NCBI GenBank assembly: GCA_905215555.1
Contig: CAJMQU010000036.1
Coordinates: 1-44,624 of the forward strand
Reading direction: 5' to 3'
Length of the DNA stretch: 44,624 nt
Source: an uncultured bacterium
GTDB lineage: Bacteria > Bacteroidota > Bacteroidia > Bacteroidales > Bacteroidaceae
Part shown: piece by piece, positions 1 through 8,123 of the stretch
Position numbering within the stretch: position 1 is the first letter of the stretch
How the letters are laid out: the number at the start of each line of letters is the position of its first letter
Program-made: the position numbers and the translations under genes
The notes under the pieces: model-generated
Told to the model about the DNA's origin: nothing
What the model saw: only the letters and a program-made list of their open reading frames with translations
The model's database searches: none

Positions 1-131
1 AGGTTGTCTTCACTTTCGGGGGTGGCTTCTCCAAAAAGCCAGCAGAGTTTGTCGATGTCTGCTTGAGGGAGTGCGTGCTCGCATTCTACTGCTATCACGC
101 TTTTGGATGAGGTTCTGAAAAAAAGAATCAT
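1..131 (-). CDS. purL: Phosphoribosylformylglycinamidine synthase, 5' part only
   Basis: The reverse strand reads from an ATG at 131 into a frame that stays open to the window edge. It begins MILFFRTSSKSVIAVE and continues with DKLCWLFGEATPESED, which I recognise as the extreme N-terminus of the large Bacteroides-type PurL. This enzyme converts FGAR to FGAM with glutamine and ATP in purine synthesis. Only 43 codons are visible, so no catalytic residue can be checked. The gene points out of the window. Two TATCTTTG -7 matches lie upstream on the same strand (231-238 and 315-322), neither with a good -33 element. Confidence 0.85.
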   Translation of the reverse strand, partial: MILFFRTSSKSVIAVECEHALPQADIDKLCWLFGEATPESEDN

Positions 132-138
132 ACTGAAT

Positions 139-166
139 ATTTATGATTTATGATTTATGATTTATG
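139..166. repeat. Four tandem copies of the heptamer ATTTATG
   Basis: ATTTATG is repeated four times without mismatch just upstream of the purL start, in its presumed leader. Copy number of such short units can change by slippage. No function is evident. Confidence 0.9.
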
Positions 167-230
167 CTTAGGGCACTCCGGAAAAGGCGGGGAGGCGTTA
201 ACGGGAGATGCCGGCTTTTTTTCTTGGGCG

Positions 231-238
231 CAAAGATA
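231..238 (-). promoter_or_regulatory. Possible purL -7 box (TATCTTTG)
   Basis: The reverse strand reads TATCTTTG, an exact match to the Bacteroides TAnnTTTG -7 consensus. It would start a transcript about 90 nt before purL. No TTG lies at the expected -33 spacing, so this is tentative. A second TATCTTTG on the same strand at 315-322 is an alternative. Confidence 0.35.
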
Positions 239-349
239 ATGCAAATCAAGGGCAGAATAAAATGAATCTATTCATTTTTTTATGCCGGAATGTAGCTTAT
301 CTGCGCTTTTGCTGCAAAGATACACAAAAAACGTTGAGGGAGAGAAAGA

Positions 350-392
350 AAAGAAATAAAAATCCTCCGCACTTCGAAGGAAGATACGGAGG
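350..392 (-). terminator. Rho-independent terminator, minus strand
   Basis: CCTCCG (364-369) pairs with CGGAGG (387-392), with a short inner CTTCGAAG palindrome. On the minus strand the stem is followed by a T-rich run (GATTTTTATTTC). It lies directly downstream of the tiny minus-strand frame at 428-496, which suggests a short transcript ends here. Confidence 0.55.
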
Positions 393-427
393 TTAAAATG
401 TATTTGATATTTTGAAGGACGAAAATC

Positions 428-496
428 TTACTTGGCAGGATTGATGACTTTGTCACTGTTGTATGTCTTATACCAATGTATTTTCCCTGTTTGCAT
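428..496 (-). CDS. Possible 22-residue peptide gene
   Basis: A short reverse-strand frame starts at ATG 494-496 after a purine-rich GAAGAAA and stops at 428. The product begins MQTGKIHWYKTYN and ends VINPAK. It is the only candidate gene in the 474-bp gap between purL and the exporter gene. A good intrinsic terminator follows it about 36 bp downstream on the same strand. I do not recognise a family; the beginning faintly recalls cold-shock proteins (TGK-W) but is far too short. It may be a real small protein or the end of a decayed gene. Confidence 0.35.
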   Translation of the reverse strand: MQTGKIHWYKTYNSDKVINPAK

Positions 497-568
497 GGTT
501 TCTTCGGGCTTTAGTTATGTAAAGTATTAGGTGTTTTGTGATAATCAGTCGAAAAAACGTTAACACTA

Positions 569-600
569 TTGGCTCTTCTCATAAAAAAGTACGATATTTG
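569..600 (+). promoter_or_regulatory. Promoter of the LysE-type exporter gene
   Basis: TTG at 569-571 and GATATTTG at 593-600 (7 of 8 to TAnnTTTG) are 21 bp apart, which fits the Bacteroides sigma promoter. Transcription would start at about 605-608, essentially on the ATG at 606, so the transcript would be leaderless or nearly so. Confidence 0.6.
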
Positions 601-605
601 CAGCC

Positions 606-1259
606 ATGATTGAAATAAGGACCATATTCGATATATTATGGAAGGGCTTTATTATCGGGGTAGTTGTGTCTGCTCCGCTGGGGCCTGTCGGCGTGCTGTG
701 CATTCAGCGTACGCTGAACAAGGGGCGTTGGTATGGTTTCATAACGGGACTGGGAGCTTCGTTGAGTGATATAGCCTACGCCTTGCTGACAGGATACGGG
801 ATGAGCTTCGTATTCGATTACGTAAATAAAAATATCTTTTATTTGCAGTTGTTTGGAAGCATCATGCTGCTGGCATTTGGTGTTTATACATTCCGTAGTA
901 ATCCTGTCTCGTCCATCCGTCCTGTCTCTACCAATAAAGGGTCTTATTTCCATAACTTCATAACGGCGTTTGCCGTCACACTATCCAATCCGCTCATTGT
1001 ATTCCTGTTTATCGGTCTTTTTGCACGCTTTGCTTTTGTCAGCGAGGGGGTGCTGGTGTTTGAAGCGGTCACCGGATACCTGGCCATTGCCTTGGGAGCA
1101 TTGGCATGGTGGTTCGGCATTACTTATTTTGTGAATAAAGTCCGTACGCAATTCAACCTGCGCGGCATCTGGATATTGAACCGTATCATCGGAGGCATTG
1201 TCATTGTTGTGTCTGTGTTTGGGTTGGTGTTTACGCTGATGGGCGAGTCACTTTACTGA
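606..1259 (+). CDS. LysE/RhtB-family translocator
   Basis: This is a 217-residue inner-membrane protein with about six hydrophobic segments. The first carries SAPLGPVGVLCIQRTL at residues 22-37, the Pro/Gly-rich signature of the LysE amino-acid exporter superfamily. A second conserved stretch (TLSNPLIVFLFIGLF) lies mid-protein. Family members export amino acids or related small metabolites using the proton gradient; the substrate here cannot be read from sequence. Its length is normal for the family. The DUF4924 gene follows after 16 bp, so the two are probably co-transcribed. Confidence 0.85.
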   Translation: MIEIRTIFDILWKGFIIGVVVSAPLGPVGVLCIQRTLNKGRWYGFITGLGASLSDIAYALLTGYGMSFVFDYVNKNIFYLQLFGSIMLLAFGVYTFRSNPVSSIRPVSTNKGSYFHNFITAFAVTLSNPLIVFLFIGLFARFAFVSEGVLVFEAVTGYLAIALGALAWWFGITYFVNKVRTQFNLRGIWILNRIIGGIVIVVSVFGLVFTLMGESLY

Positions 1260-1275
1260 CAAGAAACATATAATC

Positions 1276-1818
1276 ATGAAGATAGCACAACAACTGAAAG
1301 CGAAGAATATCGCGGAATACCTTATATATATGTGGCAGGTGGAGGACTTGATACGTGCCAACGGGTGCGATATCGATAAAATCCGCGAAAGCATTATCTC
1401 CCGTTATCCCGAAGAAGAACGTCCCGCGCTGGAAGAATGGTACGGCAATCTGATTGATATGATGCGTATCGAAGGCGTGAAGGAAAAAGGGCATCTGCAA
1501 ATCAACCGTAACGTAGTGATGAACCTGACGGAGTTGCATGGCGAACTGTTGGCATCTCCCAAATATCCTTATTATAGTGCAGCCTATTTCAAGGCGCTGC
1601 CCTTTATTGTGGAACTGCGCCAGCGGAACGGAAAAAAAGATGAACCGGAGCTGGAAACGTGTTTCGAAGCTTTGTATGGTGTCTTGCTGCTACGTTTGCA
1701 GAAGAAGGAAATCACACAGGGAACGGCGAAAGCGATAGAGGCTATCAGTAGTTTCATTTCCCTGCTTGCCAACTATTATGAGAAAGATAAAAAGGGGGAG
1801 TTGAAACTGGAAGAGTGA
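1276..1818 (+). CDS. DUF4924 family protein
   Basis: A 180-residue soluble, charged, mostly alpha-helical protein with no signal peptide or membrane segment. The pattern near the start (KAKNIAEYLIYMWQVEDLIRA) followed by YPEEERPALEEWYGNLIDMM matches the Bacteroidetes family DUF4924 as I remember it. Its function is unknown. It begins 16 bp after the exporter stop and precedes rfbD by 64 bp, so it may belong to a short operon. The protein is acidic and lysine-rich at its end and shows no catalytic motif. Confidence 0.75.
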   Translation: MKIAQQLKAKNIAEYLIYMWQVEDLIRANGCDIDKIRESIISRYPEEERPALEEWYGNLIDMMRIEGVKEKGHLQINRNVVMNLTELHGELLASPKYPYYSAAYFKALPFIVELRQRNGKKDEPELETCFEALYGVLLLRLQKKEITQGTAKAIEAISSFISLLANYYEKDKKGELKLEE

Positions 1819-1882
1819 TAAGGTGATAGCAAGGAAGTTACTTTGATTGTGAATCGTAAATAATAAAATCTAAATAGAGAGG

Positions 1883-2740
1883 ATGAGAATATTAGTAACC
1901 GGAGCCAACGGACAACTTGGCAACGAGATGCAAGTTCTTGCAAAAGAGAATCCGCAACACACTTATTTTTTTACTGACGTACAGGAACTGGATATTTGTG
2001 ACGAACAGGCTGTGCGGGCATGCATTGCCGGCAATCAGATTGAAGTTGTAGTGAATTGTGCTGCTTATACGGCAGTCGATAAAGCGGAAGATAACGAAGA
2101 GTTATGCCGTAAACTGAATGAGGAAGCTCCGGGGATATTGGCACGTGCCGCTCAGGCTAATGGTGCTGCGATGATACAGGTCTCTACGGACTATGTGTTC
2201 GACGGCACAGCGCATATTCCTTATACGGAAGAGTGCGAGACATGCCCTAACTCTGTTTATGGATTTACCAAGCTGGGCGGAGAGAAGGAGGTTATGCAGA
2301 ACTGTGAGAAAGCGATGGTGATTCGTACTGCCTGGTTGTATTCCATCTATGGAAACAATTTTGTGAAAACGATGATTCGTCTGGGACGTGAACGTGAATC
2401 GTTGGGAGTGGTTTTCGACCAGATTGGTACGCCTACGTATGCGAAAGACCTGGCAGTTGCTATCTATGCAGCCATCAATCGTGGAATTGTTCCGGGCATT
2501 TATCATTTTAGTGATGAGGGCGTATGTTCCTGGTATGACTTTACGGTTGCTATTCATCGTATTGCCGGTATTGCCACTTGTAAGGTGACTCCACTGCATA
2601 CGGATGAATATCCGGCAAAGGCACCTCGTCCGCATTATTCAGTATTGGATAAGACGAAAATAAAGAAGACATTCGGCATCGACATTCCTCATTGGGAGAA
2701 ATCGCTTGAAGTGTGCATTAAGAAATTGGATGAAGTGTGA
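1883..2740 (+). CDS. rfbD: dTDP-4-dehydrorhamnose reductase
   Basis: A 285-residue short-chain-dehydrogenase-type enzyme that makes the last step of dTDP-L-rhamnose synthesis, reducing dTDP-4-dehydrorhamnose with NAD(P)H. Visible features are the Rossmann motif GANGQLG at residues 7-13, the family signature STDYVFDG at 101-108, and the catalytic Tyr126 and Lys130 in VYGFTKLGGE. Length is typical for RfbD. No other rhamnose genes (rfbA/B/C) are adjacent, as is common when they are scattered. prfC follows after 64 bp on the same strand. Confidence 0.93.
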   Translation: MRILVTGANGQLGNEMQVLAKENPQHTYFFTDVQELDICDEQAVRACIAGNQIEVVVNCAAYTAVDKAEDNEELCRKLNEEAPGILARAAQANGAAMIQVSTDYVFDGTAHIPYTEECETCPNSVYGFTKLGGEKEVMQNCEKAMVIRTAWLYSIYGNNFVKTMIRLGRERESLGVVFDQIGTPTYAKDLAVAIYAAINRGIVPGIYHFSDEGVCSWYDFTVAIHRIAGIATCKVTPLHTDEYPAKAPRPHYSVLDKTKIKKTFGIDIPHWEKSLEVCIKKLDEV

Positions 2741-2804
2741 TGGAAGTTTCGATTCAATGTGCGGACTGGCGAATTATCTTTGAAATAATATATACCTAAT
2801 ATAT

Positions 2805-4379
2805 ATGGCAAATAATAACGAAATAGAGCGGAGGAGAACCTTTGCGATTATCGCGCATCCGGATGCCGGTAAGACGTCATTGACCGAGAAACTATTGCTT
2901 TTCGGTGGACAGATTCAGGTGGCTGGTGCTGTAAAGAGCAATAAGATAAAGAAAACGGCTACATCCGACTGGATGGATATAGAGAAACAACGTGGTATCT
3001 CTGTGACCACCTCCGTGATGGAGTTCGATTACAAAGATTACAAGATTAATATCCTTGATACCCCCGGCCACCAGGACTTTGCCGAAGATACTTACCGTAC
3101 ACTGACTGCTGTAGATAGCGTAATCATTGTAGTGGACGGTGCAAAGGGTGTGGAAACGCAGACGCGTAAGCTGATGGAGGTCTGCCGTATGCGTAATACG
3201 CCGGTAATCATCTTCGTCAATAAGATGGACCGTGAAGCTAAGGATCCTTTCGACTTGCTGGACGAATTGGAGGAAGAACTTTCCATTCATGTGCGTCCGC
3301 TGACCTGGCCTATCGAGAGCGGTGTCCGTTTCAAAGGGGTTTATAATATCTATGAACATAATCTGAATCTTTTCCAGCCTTCCAAACAGGTGGTTACGGA
3401 GAAGATCGAAGTAGATATCGATACCGAAGAGTTGGATAACCAAATCGGTGCGCAATTGGCCGACAAGCTGCGTGGCGAATTGGAACTGATAGACGGGGTT
3501 TATCCGGAATTCGATAAAGAAGACTATCTGAAAGGCGAACTGGCTCCGGTATTCTTTGGTTCGGCATTGAATAACTTTGGTGTGCAGGAGTTGCTGGATT
3601 GCTTCGTGGAGATAGCTCCGAGTCCCCGTCCGGTACAGGCAGAAGAGCGTGAAGTGGAACCGGAAGAACCGAAGTTCACCGGTTTTATCTTTAAGATTAC
3701 AGCGAATATCGACCCGAATCACCGTTCTTGTATTGCATTCTGTAAGATTTGCTCAGGTAAATTCACGCGTAATGCTCCTTATTTGCATGTGCGTCATGGA
3801 AAGACAATGCGCTTTTCTTCGCCCACACAATTTATGGCACAGCGCAAGACGACGGTTGACGAGGCCTGGGCAGGTGATATCATCGGTCTGCCGGACAACG
3901 GAACGTTCAAGATTGGCGATACGCTGACGGAAGGGGAGATGCTTCATTTCCGTGGTCTGCCGAGTTTCTCGCCGGAGATGTTCAAGTATATAGAAAACGC
4001 CGATCCGATGAAACAGAAACAGCTTGCCAAGGGTATCGACCAGTTGATGGACGAGGGTGTGGCACAGTTGTTTGTCAACCAGTTTAATGGTCGGAAGATT
4101 ATCGGTACGGTGGGACAGTTGCAGTTCGAGGTTATCCAGTATCGTCTGGAGAACGAATACACTGCGAAGTGTCGCTGGGAGCCGCTGAGCTTGTATAAGG
4201 CTTGCTGGATAGAGAGCGATGACCAGGAAGAACTGGAGGCTTTCAAGAAACGTAAGTATCAGTATATGGCGAAAGACCGCGAAGGAAGAGATGTCTTCCT
4301 GGCAGATAGCGGTTATGTGCTGCAAATGGCTCAGATGGACTTTAAGCACATTAAGTTCCATTTTACGAGCGAGTTCTGA
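2805..4379 (+). CDS. prfC: Peptide chain release factor 3
   Basis: A 524-residue translational GTPase that removes release factors 1/2 from the ribosome after termination. The G1 motif AHPDAGKT lies at residues 18-25, switch region RGISVTTSVMEF at 63-74, G3 DTPGH at 85-89 and G4 NKMD at 139-142. An EF-Tu-like domain 2 and the RF3 C-terminal domain fill the rest. Length matches the family. Start chosen at MANNNEIERRRTFAIIAHPDAGK, the usual RF3 beginning. A strong terminator follows 20 bp downstream. Confidence 0.96.
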   Translation: MANNNEIERRRTFAIIAHPDAGKTSLTEKLLLFGGQIQVAGAVKSNKIKKTATSDWMDIEKQRGISVTTSVMEFDYKDYKINILDTPGHQDFAEDTYRTLTAVDSVIIVVDGAKGVETQTRKLMEVCRMRNTPVIIFVNKMDREAKDPFDLLDELEEELSIHVRPLTWPIESGVRFKGVYNIYEHNLNLFQPSKQVVTEKIEVDIDTEELDNQIGAQLADKLRGELELIDGVYPEFDKEDYLKGELAPVFFGSALNNFGVQELLDCFVEIAPSPRPVQAEEREVEPEEPKFTGFIFKITANIDPNHRSCIAFCKICSGKFTRNAPYLHVRHGKTMRFSSPTQFMAQRKTTVDEAWAGDIIGLPDNGTFKIGDTLTEGEMLHFRGLPSFSPEMFKYIENADPMKQKQLAKGIDQLMDEGVAQLFVNQFNGRKIIGTVGQLQFEVIQYRLENEYTAKCRWEPLSLYKACWIESDDQEELEAFKKRKYQYMAKDREGRDVFLADSGYVLQMAQMDFKHIKFHFTSEF

Positions 4380-4397
4380 TCGGAAGAAATATTATGT

Positions 4398-4445
4398 AAA
4401 GACAGGGGTGCGAAGTTTGCTTTCTTTGGCATCCCTGTCTTTTTA
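4398..4445 (+). terminator. Terminator after prfC
   Basis: AAAGACAGGGGTGC (4398-4411) pairs with GCATCCCTGTCTTT around an 18-nt loop and is followed by TTTTATTTG. It separates the plus-strand prfC operon from the convergent PepSY-like gene. Confidence 0.9.
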
Positions 4446-4486
4446 TTTGTCTTTTGCGATAGATTTTCAATTGCGGCAGTTCTTTG

Positions 4487-4975
4487 TTACAAGAATACCT
4501 CTGCACCCAATAGGTTATTGAAGTAAGTTGCATTACGTTCATCTTCCAATCCTCCGTCGGGGGTGAATAGCAGTTGATATTTGGTCTGTGTATTTGCCAT
4601 CCCCACTATTACTGAAATCACCGGTTGCTTTTCGGGAAACTGGACTAGCGTAACGTCTTGTACCATTCCATCGGAATACTGGCTGGCTGCAAATGCGTTA
4701 TAAACTGCGGCAGGGACTTCATCCATTGTTTCCCAGTCTGTCTGTTTCATCGCCCACGAAGCATTGGCGTTGAACCAGACCTTGGTGTCGAAGCCATTCA
4801 GCATAAAGTCTGCCACATAATACGCCTCATCCCGCGACCAGGCTACATCTTTGGCTTGGGGATACATCTTCTTTAAGGCTTCCTGCACATTGACAGGAGC
4901 GTAGTCGGCAAAAACCGGAACTGATGCCAGAAACATCAGAAGCAGGAAAGAAAACTTCAACTTATTCATATTCAT
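4487..4975 (-). CDS. PepSY-like (DUF2874) periplasmic protein
   Basis: A 162-residue exported protein. Residues 1-23 form a signal peptide (basic MNMNKLK, hydrophobic core, cleavage after VFA). The mature part has two repeats of the PepSY-like/DUF2874 pattern: VQEALKKMYPQAKDVAWSRD with a beta hairpin, then VPAAVYNAFAASQYSDGMV. Such proteins are frequent in Bacteroides and probably periplasmic; their role is unknown, with ligand or protease modulation suggested for PepSY domains in general. It stands alone, convergent with prfC and divergent from the decayed galactan genes. Confidence 0.8.
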   Translation of the reverse strand: MNMNKLKFSFLLLMFLASVPVFADYAPVNVQEALKKMYPQAKDVAWSRDEAYYVADFMLNGFDTKVWFNANASWAMKQTDWETMDEVPAAVYNAFAASQYSDGMVQDVTLVQFPEKQPVISVIVGMANTQTKYQLLFTPDGGLEDERNATYFNNLLGAEVFL

Positions 4976-5136
4976 AATTTTTAGTTAAATACTATATTGC
5001 AATTAAGTGATAAATAAACTTTAAGCTATTTCTTAAATCTTAGGTTCTAATTTTGTAGAGAACAGCATTCCATGTCTTTTGTTTGCTGATTTGACAGAAA
5101 TCATCTGGAAAAACTACTTTAATTTGATAACATGAG

Positions 5137-5562
5137 GAGGCACATTCGATTGCAAAACTGCCATCGACCGCGGCATCTGCAACTTTGCGCTTTTGGGGAC
5201 TGAATGCCCTGAACGAGAAACGCTTTACTCCCGAATGGGGGCAGGTGGGTAATGAAATTGCTCCATCGGCTCAAATTCAGTGAAAGAAGTGTTCTCCAAT
5301 GCAAAAGTTATTGTACATTTGCATGATGATAATGATAACGGTACGTATCGCTGGATATTCGATATTCTGAAAGCCGATAATACTCATAGTTATGTCCCTT
5401 TATCCTGACTCGCTGCTTCCCTGCAAGTGCAATGCAATGAGTCTCTTCTTGAGAAGAACTGGAACCAAATGTGCAAACGGCCGGACACCCGGAGAAATCG
5501 CTTTCGAGGCCAAGGCTAAAGGTTTGAAGTCTGGTAAACTAACACTGAGCGTCTTAAAATAA
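5137..5562 (+). pseudogene. Decayed galactan genes: GH53 endo-galactanase remnants plus a GH2 C-terminal tail
   Basis: This gap has no intact gene, but pieces of a GH53 arabinogalactan endo-beta-1,4-galactanase can be read in changing frames. LNALNEN (5201-5220) shifts into FTPEWGQVGNEI (ending near 5258), the strand carrying the family's acid/base Glu in NEI. KEVFSNAKVIVHL and DNGTYRWIFDILK follow in another frame (5280-5408), then SLLEKNWNQMCKR near 5440-5480. Some 40 residues between NEI and KEV are missing. Finally TPGEIAFEAKAKGL and LTLSVLK with a stop (5482-5562) resemble the C-terminal domain of Bacteroides GH2 beta-galactosidases. The GH53-then-GH2 order is that of intact galactan loci. 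It cannot encode a working enzyme. Confidence 0.75.
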
Positions 5563-5584
5563 AATATTTAGCTTCAACGAAATT

Positions 5585-7714
5585 ATGTATAAACACGTTT
5601 TATTGGTTTTATTGTTTCTAACCTCCATGTTGTGTAGCTGTCAGTCGGAACCACTGCCAATAGACTTGTTGGCCGACCGTGTGACCGAAGGGACATCGAA
5701 AGGGCGAATCCTTTTCCAATTGTCTCCTGCCGGAGGTGAGTCGTCCGGAGATTATTTTGAGATAGCTTCCGAAGGAGCTAAAGTGTTGATAACGGGAAAT
5801 TCCGACTTGTCTTTAGCCACCGGATTGAACTGGTATCTGAAATATGTTGCCGGAATTCATCTTTGTTGGAATAACCTGTCGCAGAAGTTGCCGGAAGTAT
5901 TGCCCCTTCCGCAAGAGACAATCCGTAAAGAGACAACTATGCGAAATCGCTATTATCTGAACTACTGTACCTATTCCTACTCCATGGCTTTTTGGGACTG
6001 GGAGCGTTGGGAAAAGGAGATAGACTGGATGGCCATGCATGGAATCAATATGCCACTGAGCATTACAGGAGTAGAGGTCGTCTGGTATAATCTGCTGAGA
6101 CGCAACGGATATACGACGGAGGAAATCAATGAATTTATTTCCGGTCCCGCTTTCATGGCTTGGTGGCAGATGAACAATCTGGAAGGGTGGGGCGGACCGA
6201 ATCCCGACAGCTGGTACCGGCAGCAGGAAGCACTTCAGAAGAAGATAGTGGCCCGAATGCGGGAACTGGGTATCGAACCCGTATTTCCCGGCTATTCGGG
6301 CATGGTTCCGCGGAATATCGGTGAGAAGCTGGGATATCGGATTGACGATCCGGGTAAATGGTGTGGTTTCCCTCGTCCGGCTTTCCTTTCTGCCGAAGAT
6401 GAGCATTTCGATTCATTTGCCGCAATGTATTACGAAGAATTGGAAAAACTCTATGGAAAAGCGAAATATTACAGTATGGACCCCTTTCATGAAGGGGGGA
6501 ACACGGAGGGAGTAGATTTGGCAAAGGCCGGGACTTCTATCATGAAGGCGATGAAGAAAGCTAATCCCGAAGCCGTCTGGGTGATGCAGGCATGGCAGGC
6601 AAATCCGCGTGAAAAGATGGTTGGAGCTCTTGAAGAAGGAGATCTGATGGTGCTGGATTTGTATAGTGAGAAACGTCCCCAATGGGGCGATCCCAATTCG
6701 ATGTGGTATCGGGAGAAAGGTTTCGGCAAACACGGCTGGCTCTACTGTATGTTGCTCAACTTTGGCGGTAATGTAGGTCTGCACGGACGAATGGAACAAT
6801 TGGTAAATGGATATTATGACGCCTGTGTCCATGTCAATGGAAAGACATTGCGTGGAGTAGGGGCCACTCCGGAAGGCATTGAAAACAATCCGGTTATGTT
6901 TGAACTTCTTTATGAATTGCCTTGGCGTCAGGAGCGCTTTTCATCGGATGAGTGGTTGCAGGGATATCTGAAAGCTCGTTATGGCGGTGATTTGCCATCG
7001 GAAGTGATGGAAGCATGGCAGGCGCTTGAGCATACCGTTTATAATGCTCCGAAAGACTATCCGGGAGAGGGAACCGTGGAATCCCTGTTGTGTGCACGTC
7101 CGGGTTTCCATCTGGATAGGACTTCTACATGGGGCTATTCCAAACTGTTCTATTCGCCCGACTCTACTGCAAAAGCTGCGCGGCTGATGGCTGTTGTGGC
7201 AGACCATTACAAAGGGAACAATAATTTTGAGTACGATCTGATAGATATAACGCGCCAAAGTTTAGCCGACAAGGGTAACCTTTTGCTCGAAGAAATCTCC
7301 GGGAGCTATGACCGGAAAGACGGGGACAGTTTCCGGAAACAAACTCGGCAGTTTCTTGAATTAATACTGGCCCAGGATCATTTATTGTCTGCCCGGAAAG
7401 AGTTTTCAGTATCTTCCTGGCTTACGGCCGCACGTTCTTTAGGAACTACTGAAGAAGAAAAGAAACTCTACGAATGGAATGCTTCCGCCCTGATAACAGT
7501 ATGGGGAGACAGTATTGCTGCAAACCAGGGAGGACTGCATGATTATTCTCATCGCGAGTGGAGCGGGCTCCTCAAGGATTTGTATTATCCACGTTGGCGG
7601 GCTTTCTTCGAGCAGAAACAACGTGAACTTGATGGACAATCGACCGGGACGGAGCAACCCGTCAACTTCTATGGTATGGAAAAAGCTTGGGCGGAAAAAG
7701 AGAAAGAAATATGA
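5585..7714 (+). CDS. Alpha-N-acetylglucosaminidase lipoprotein (GH89)
   Basis: A 709-residue exo-enzyme that releases terminal alpha-linked N-acetylglucosamine, as human NAGLU does on heparan sulfate; in gut bacteria the likely targets are mucin or other host glycans. A lipoprotein signal ends at LCSC near residue 18. The GH89 N-terminal domain spans roughly 30-105 and the TIM-barrel catalytic part follows from RNRYYLNYCTYSYSMAFWDW (about 120-139). Probable catalytic glutamates are E303 in DPFHEGG and E430 in ATPEGIENN, the latter corresponding to the NAGLU nucleophile region. The C-terminal helical domain ends near FYGMEKAW. Length is normal. It begins 22 bp after the decayed GH2 tail and has no partner genes, so it is now an orphan. 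Confidence 0.92.
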   Translation: MYKHVLLVLLFLTSMLCSCQSEPLPIDLLADRVTEGTSKGRILFQLSPAGGESSGDYFEIASEGAKVLITGNSDLSLATGLNWYLKYVAGIHLCWNNLSQKLPEVLPLPQETIRKETTMRNRYYLNYCTYSYSMAFWDWERWEKEIDWMAMHGINMPLSITGVEVVWYNLLRRNGYTTEEINEFISGPAFMAWWQMNNLEGWGGPNPDSWYRQQEALQKKIVARMRELGIEPVFPGYSGMVPRNIGEKLGYRIDDPGKWCGFPRPAFLSAEDEHFDSFAAMYYEELEKLYGKAKYYSMDPFHEGGNTEGVDLAKAGTSIMKAMKKANPEAVWVMQAWQANPREKMVGALEEGDLMVLDLYSEKRPQWGDPNSMWYREKGFGKHGWLYCMLLNFGGNVGLHGRMEQLVNGYYDACVHVNGKTLRGVGATPEGIENNPVMFELLYELPWRQERFSSDEWLQGYLKARYGGDLPSEVMEAWQALEHTVYNAPKDYPGEGTVESLLCARPGFHLDRTSTWGYSKLFYSPDSTAKAARLMAVVADHYKGNNNFEYDLIDITRQSLADKGNLLLEEISGSYDRKDGDSFRKQTRQFLELILAQDHLLSARKEFSVSSWLTAARSLGTTEEEKKLYEWNASALITVWGDSIAANQGGLHDYSHREWSGLLKDLYYPRWRAFFEQKQRELDGQSTGTEQPVNFYGMEKAWAEKEKEI

Positions 7715-7745
7715 TCAGAACTTGCTGTTTTGGAATTTATATTGT

Positions 7746-7901
7746 TCAGCACCTGGGCATCGGTTGCTTCATGTGCCGATAACTACCGGTTTTTGTCATT
7801 TGATAAATCAAGGCTGTCTTATCAATATAGAAATAACCGTCCTTACGAATCTTCTCGAAGTCTTGTATTCCTATGGGGTAAATCTTATTGCTCATAGGCA
7901 T
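7746..7901 (-). pseudogene. Truncated AAA-ATPase-like (PF09820/PD-(D/E)XK) gene
   Basis: The reverse strand encodes 51 residues starting MPMSNKIYPIGIQDFEKIRK and continuing GYFYIDKTALIYQM and TGSYRHM. This is the N-terminal signature of the abundant Bacteroides AAA-ATPase-like/PD-(D/E)XK family (PIGIQDFEKLR, YVDKT, LxxTGSYFFLSRPRRFGKS). It stops before the Walker A loop, whereas intact members are about 520 residues. No continuation is visible further left, where the GH89 gene ends. A relic. Confidence 0.8.
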
Positions 7902-7989
7902 CTGTTTTTGTACATCAGTATACCAAGGTACTTATTGCTGTTTTATTTCAGTATTAAAAAGGGAAATTTATATAGCCTTGCCAAAGTCG

Positions 7990-8123
7990 TACCCGGTCCA
8001 TATCTGCTCCGTTTCATCTCCATGTCTATAGGAAGCGTACTGACGCGGAGATGTTACGGAGCAGATACGGACCGGGTATGGAGATGTTACGGAGCTTGCA
8101 TGGAGATATTATGGCATTGATTC
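7990..8123. repeat. Long palindromic repeat, copy A
   Basis: The arms at 7990-8021 and 8047-8078 are complementary at 29 of 32 positions (one further G-T wobble), with a 25-nt loop. The right arm and its flank contain repeated GGAGATGTTACGGAGC units. The right half (8047-8123) resembles the element at 43218-43280, so this is one copy of a dispersed repeat family. It could fold into a stable hairpin on either strand. Confidence 0.85.

Noticed and set aside
208..396. 62-codon plus-strand frame upstream of the exporter gene
   Set aside because: Composition is odd (runs of Phe, Lys and Arg), it crosses the minus-strand promoter boxes and the terminator at 350-392, and it has no recognisable family.
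5119..5304. Minus-strand 61-codon frame
   Set aside because: It is the antisense of the recognisable GH53 relic and has no support of its own.
7515..8120. 201-codon frame starting inside the GH89 gene
   Set aside because: It begins in another frame of a clear GH89 gene, then runs through the antisense of the AAA-ATPase relic and the palindromic repeat; not a plausible protein.
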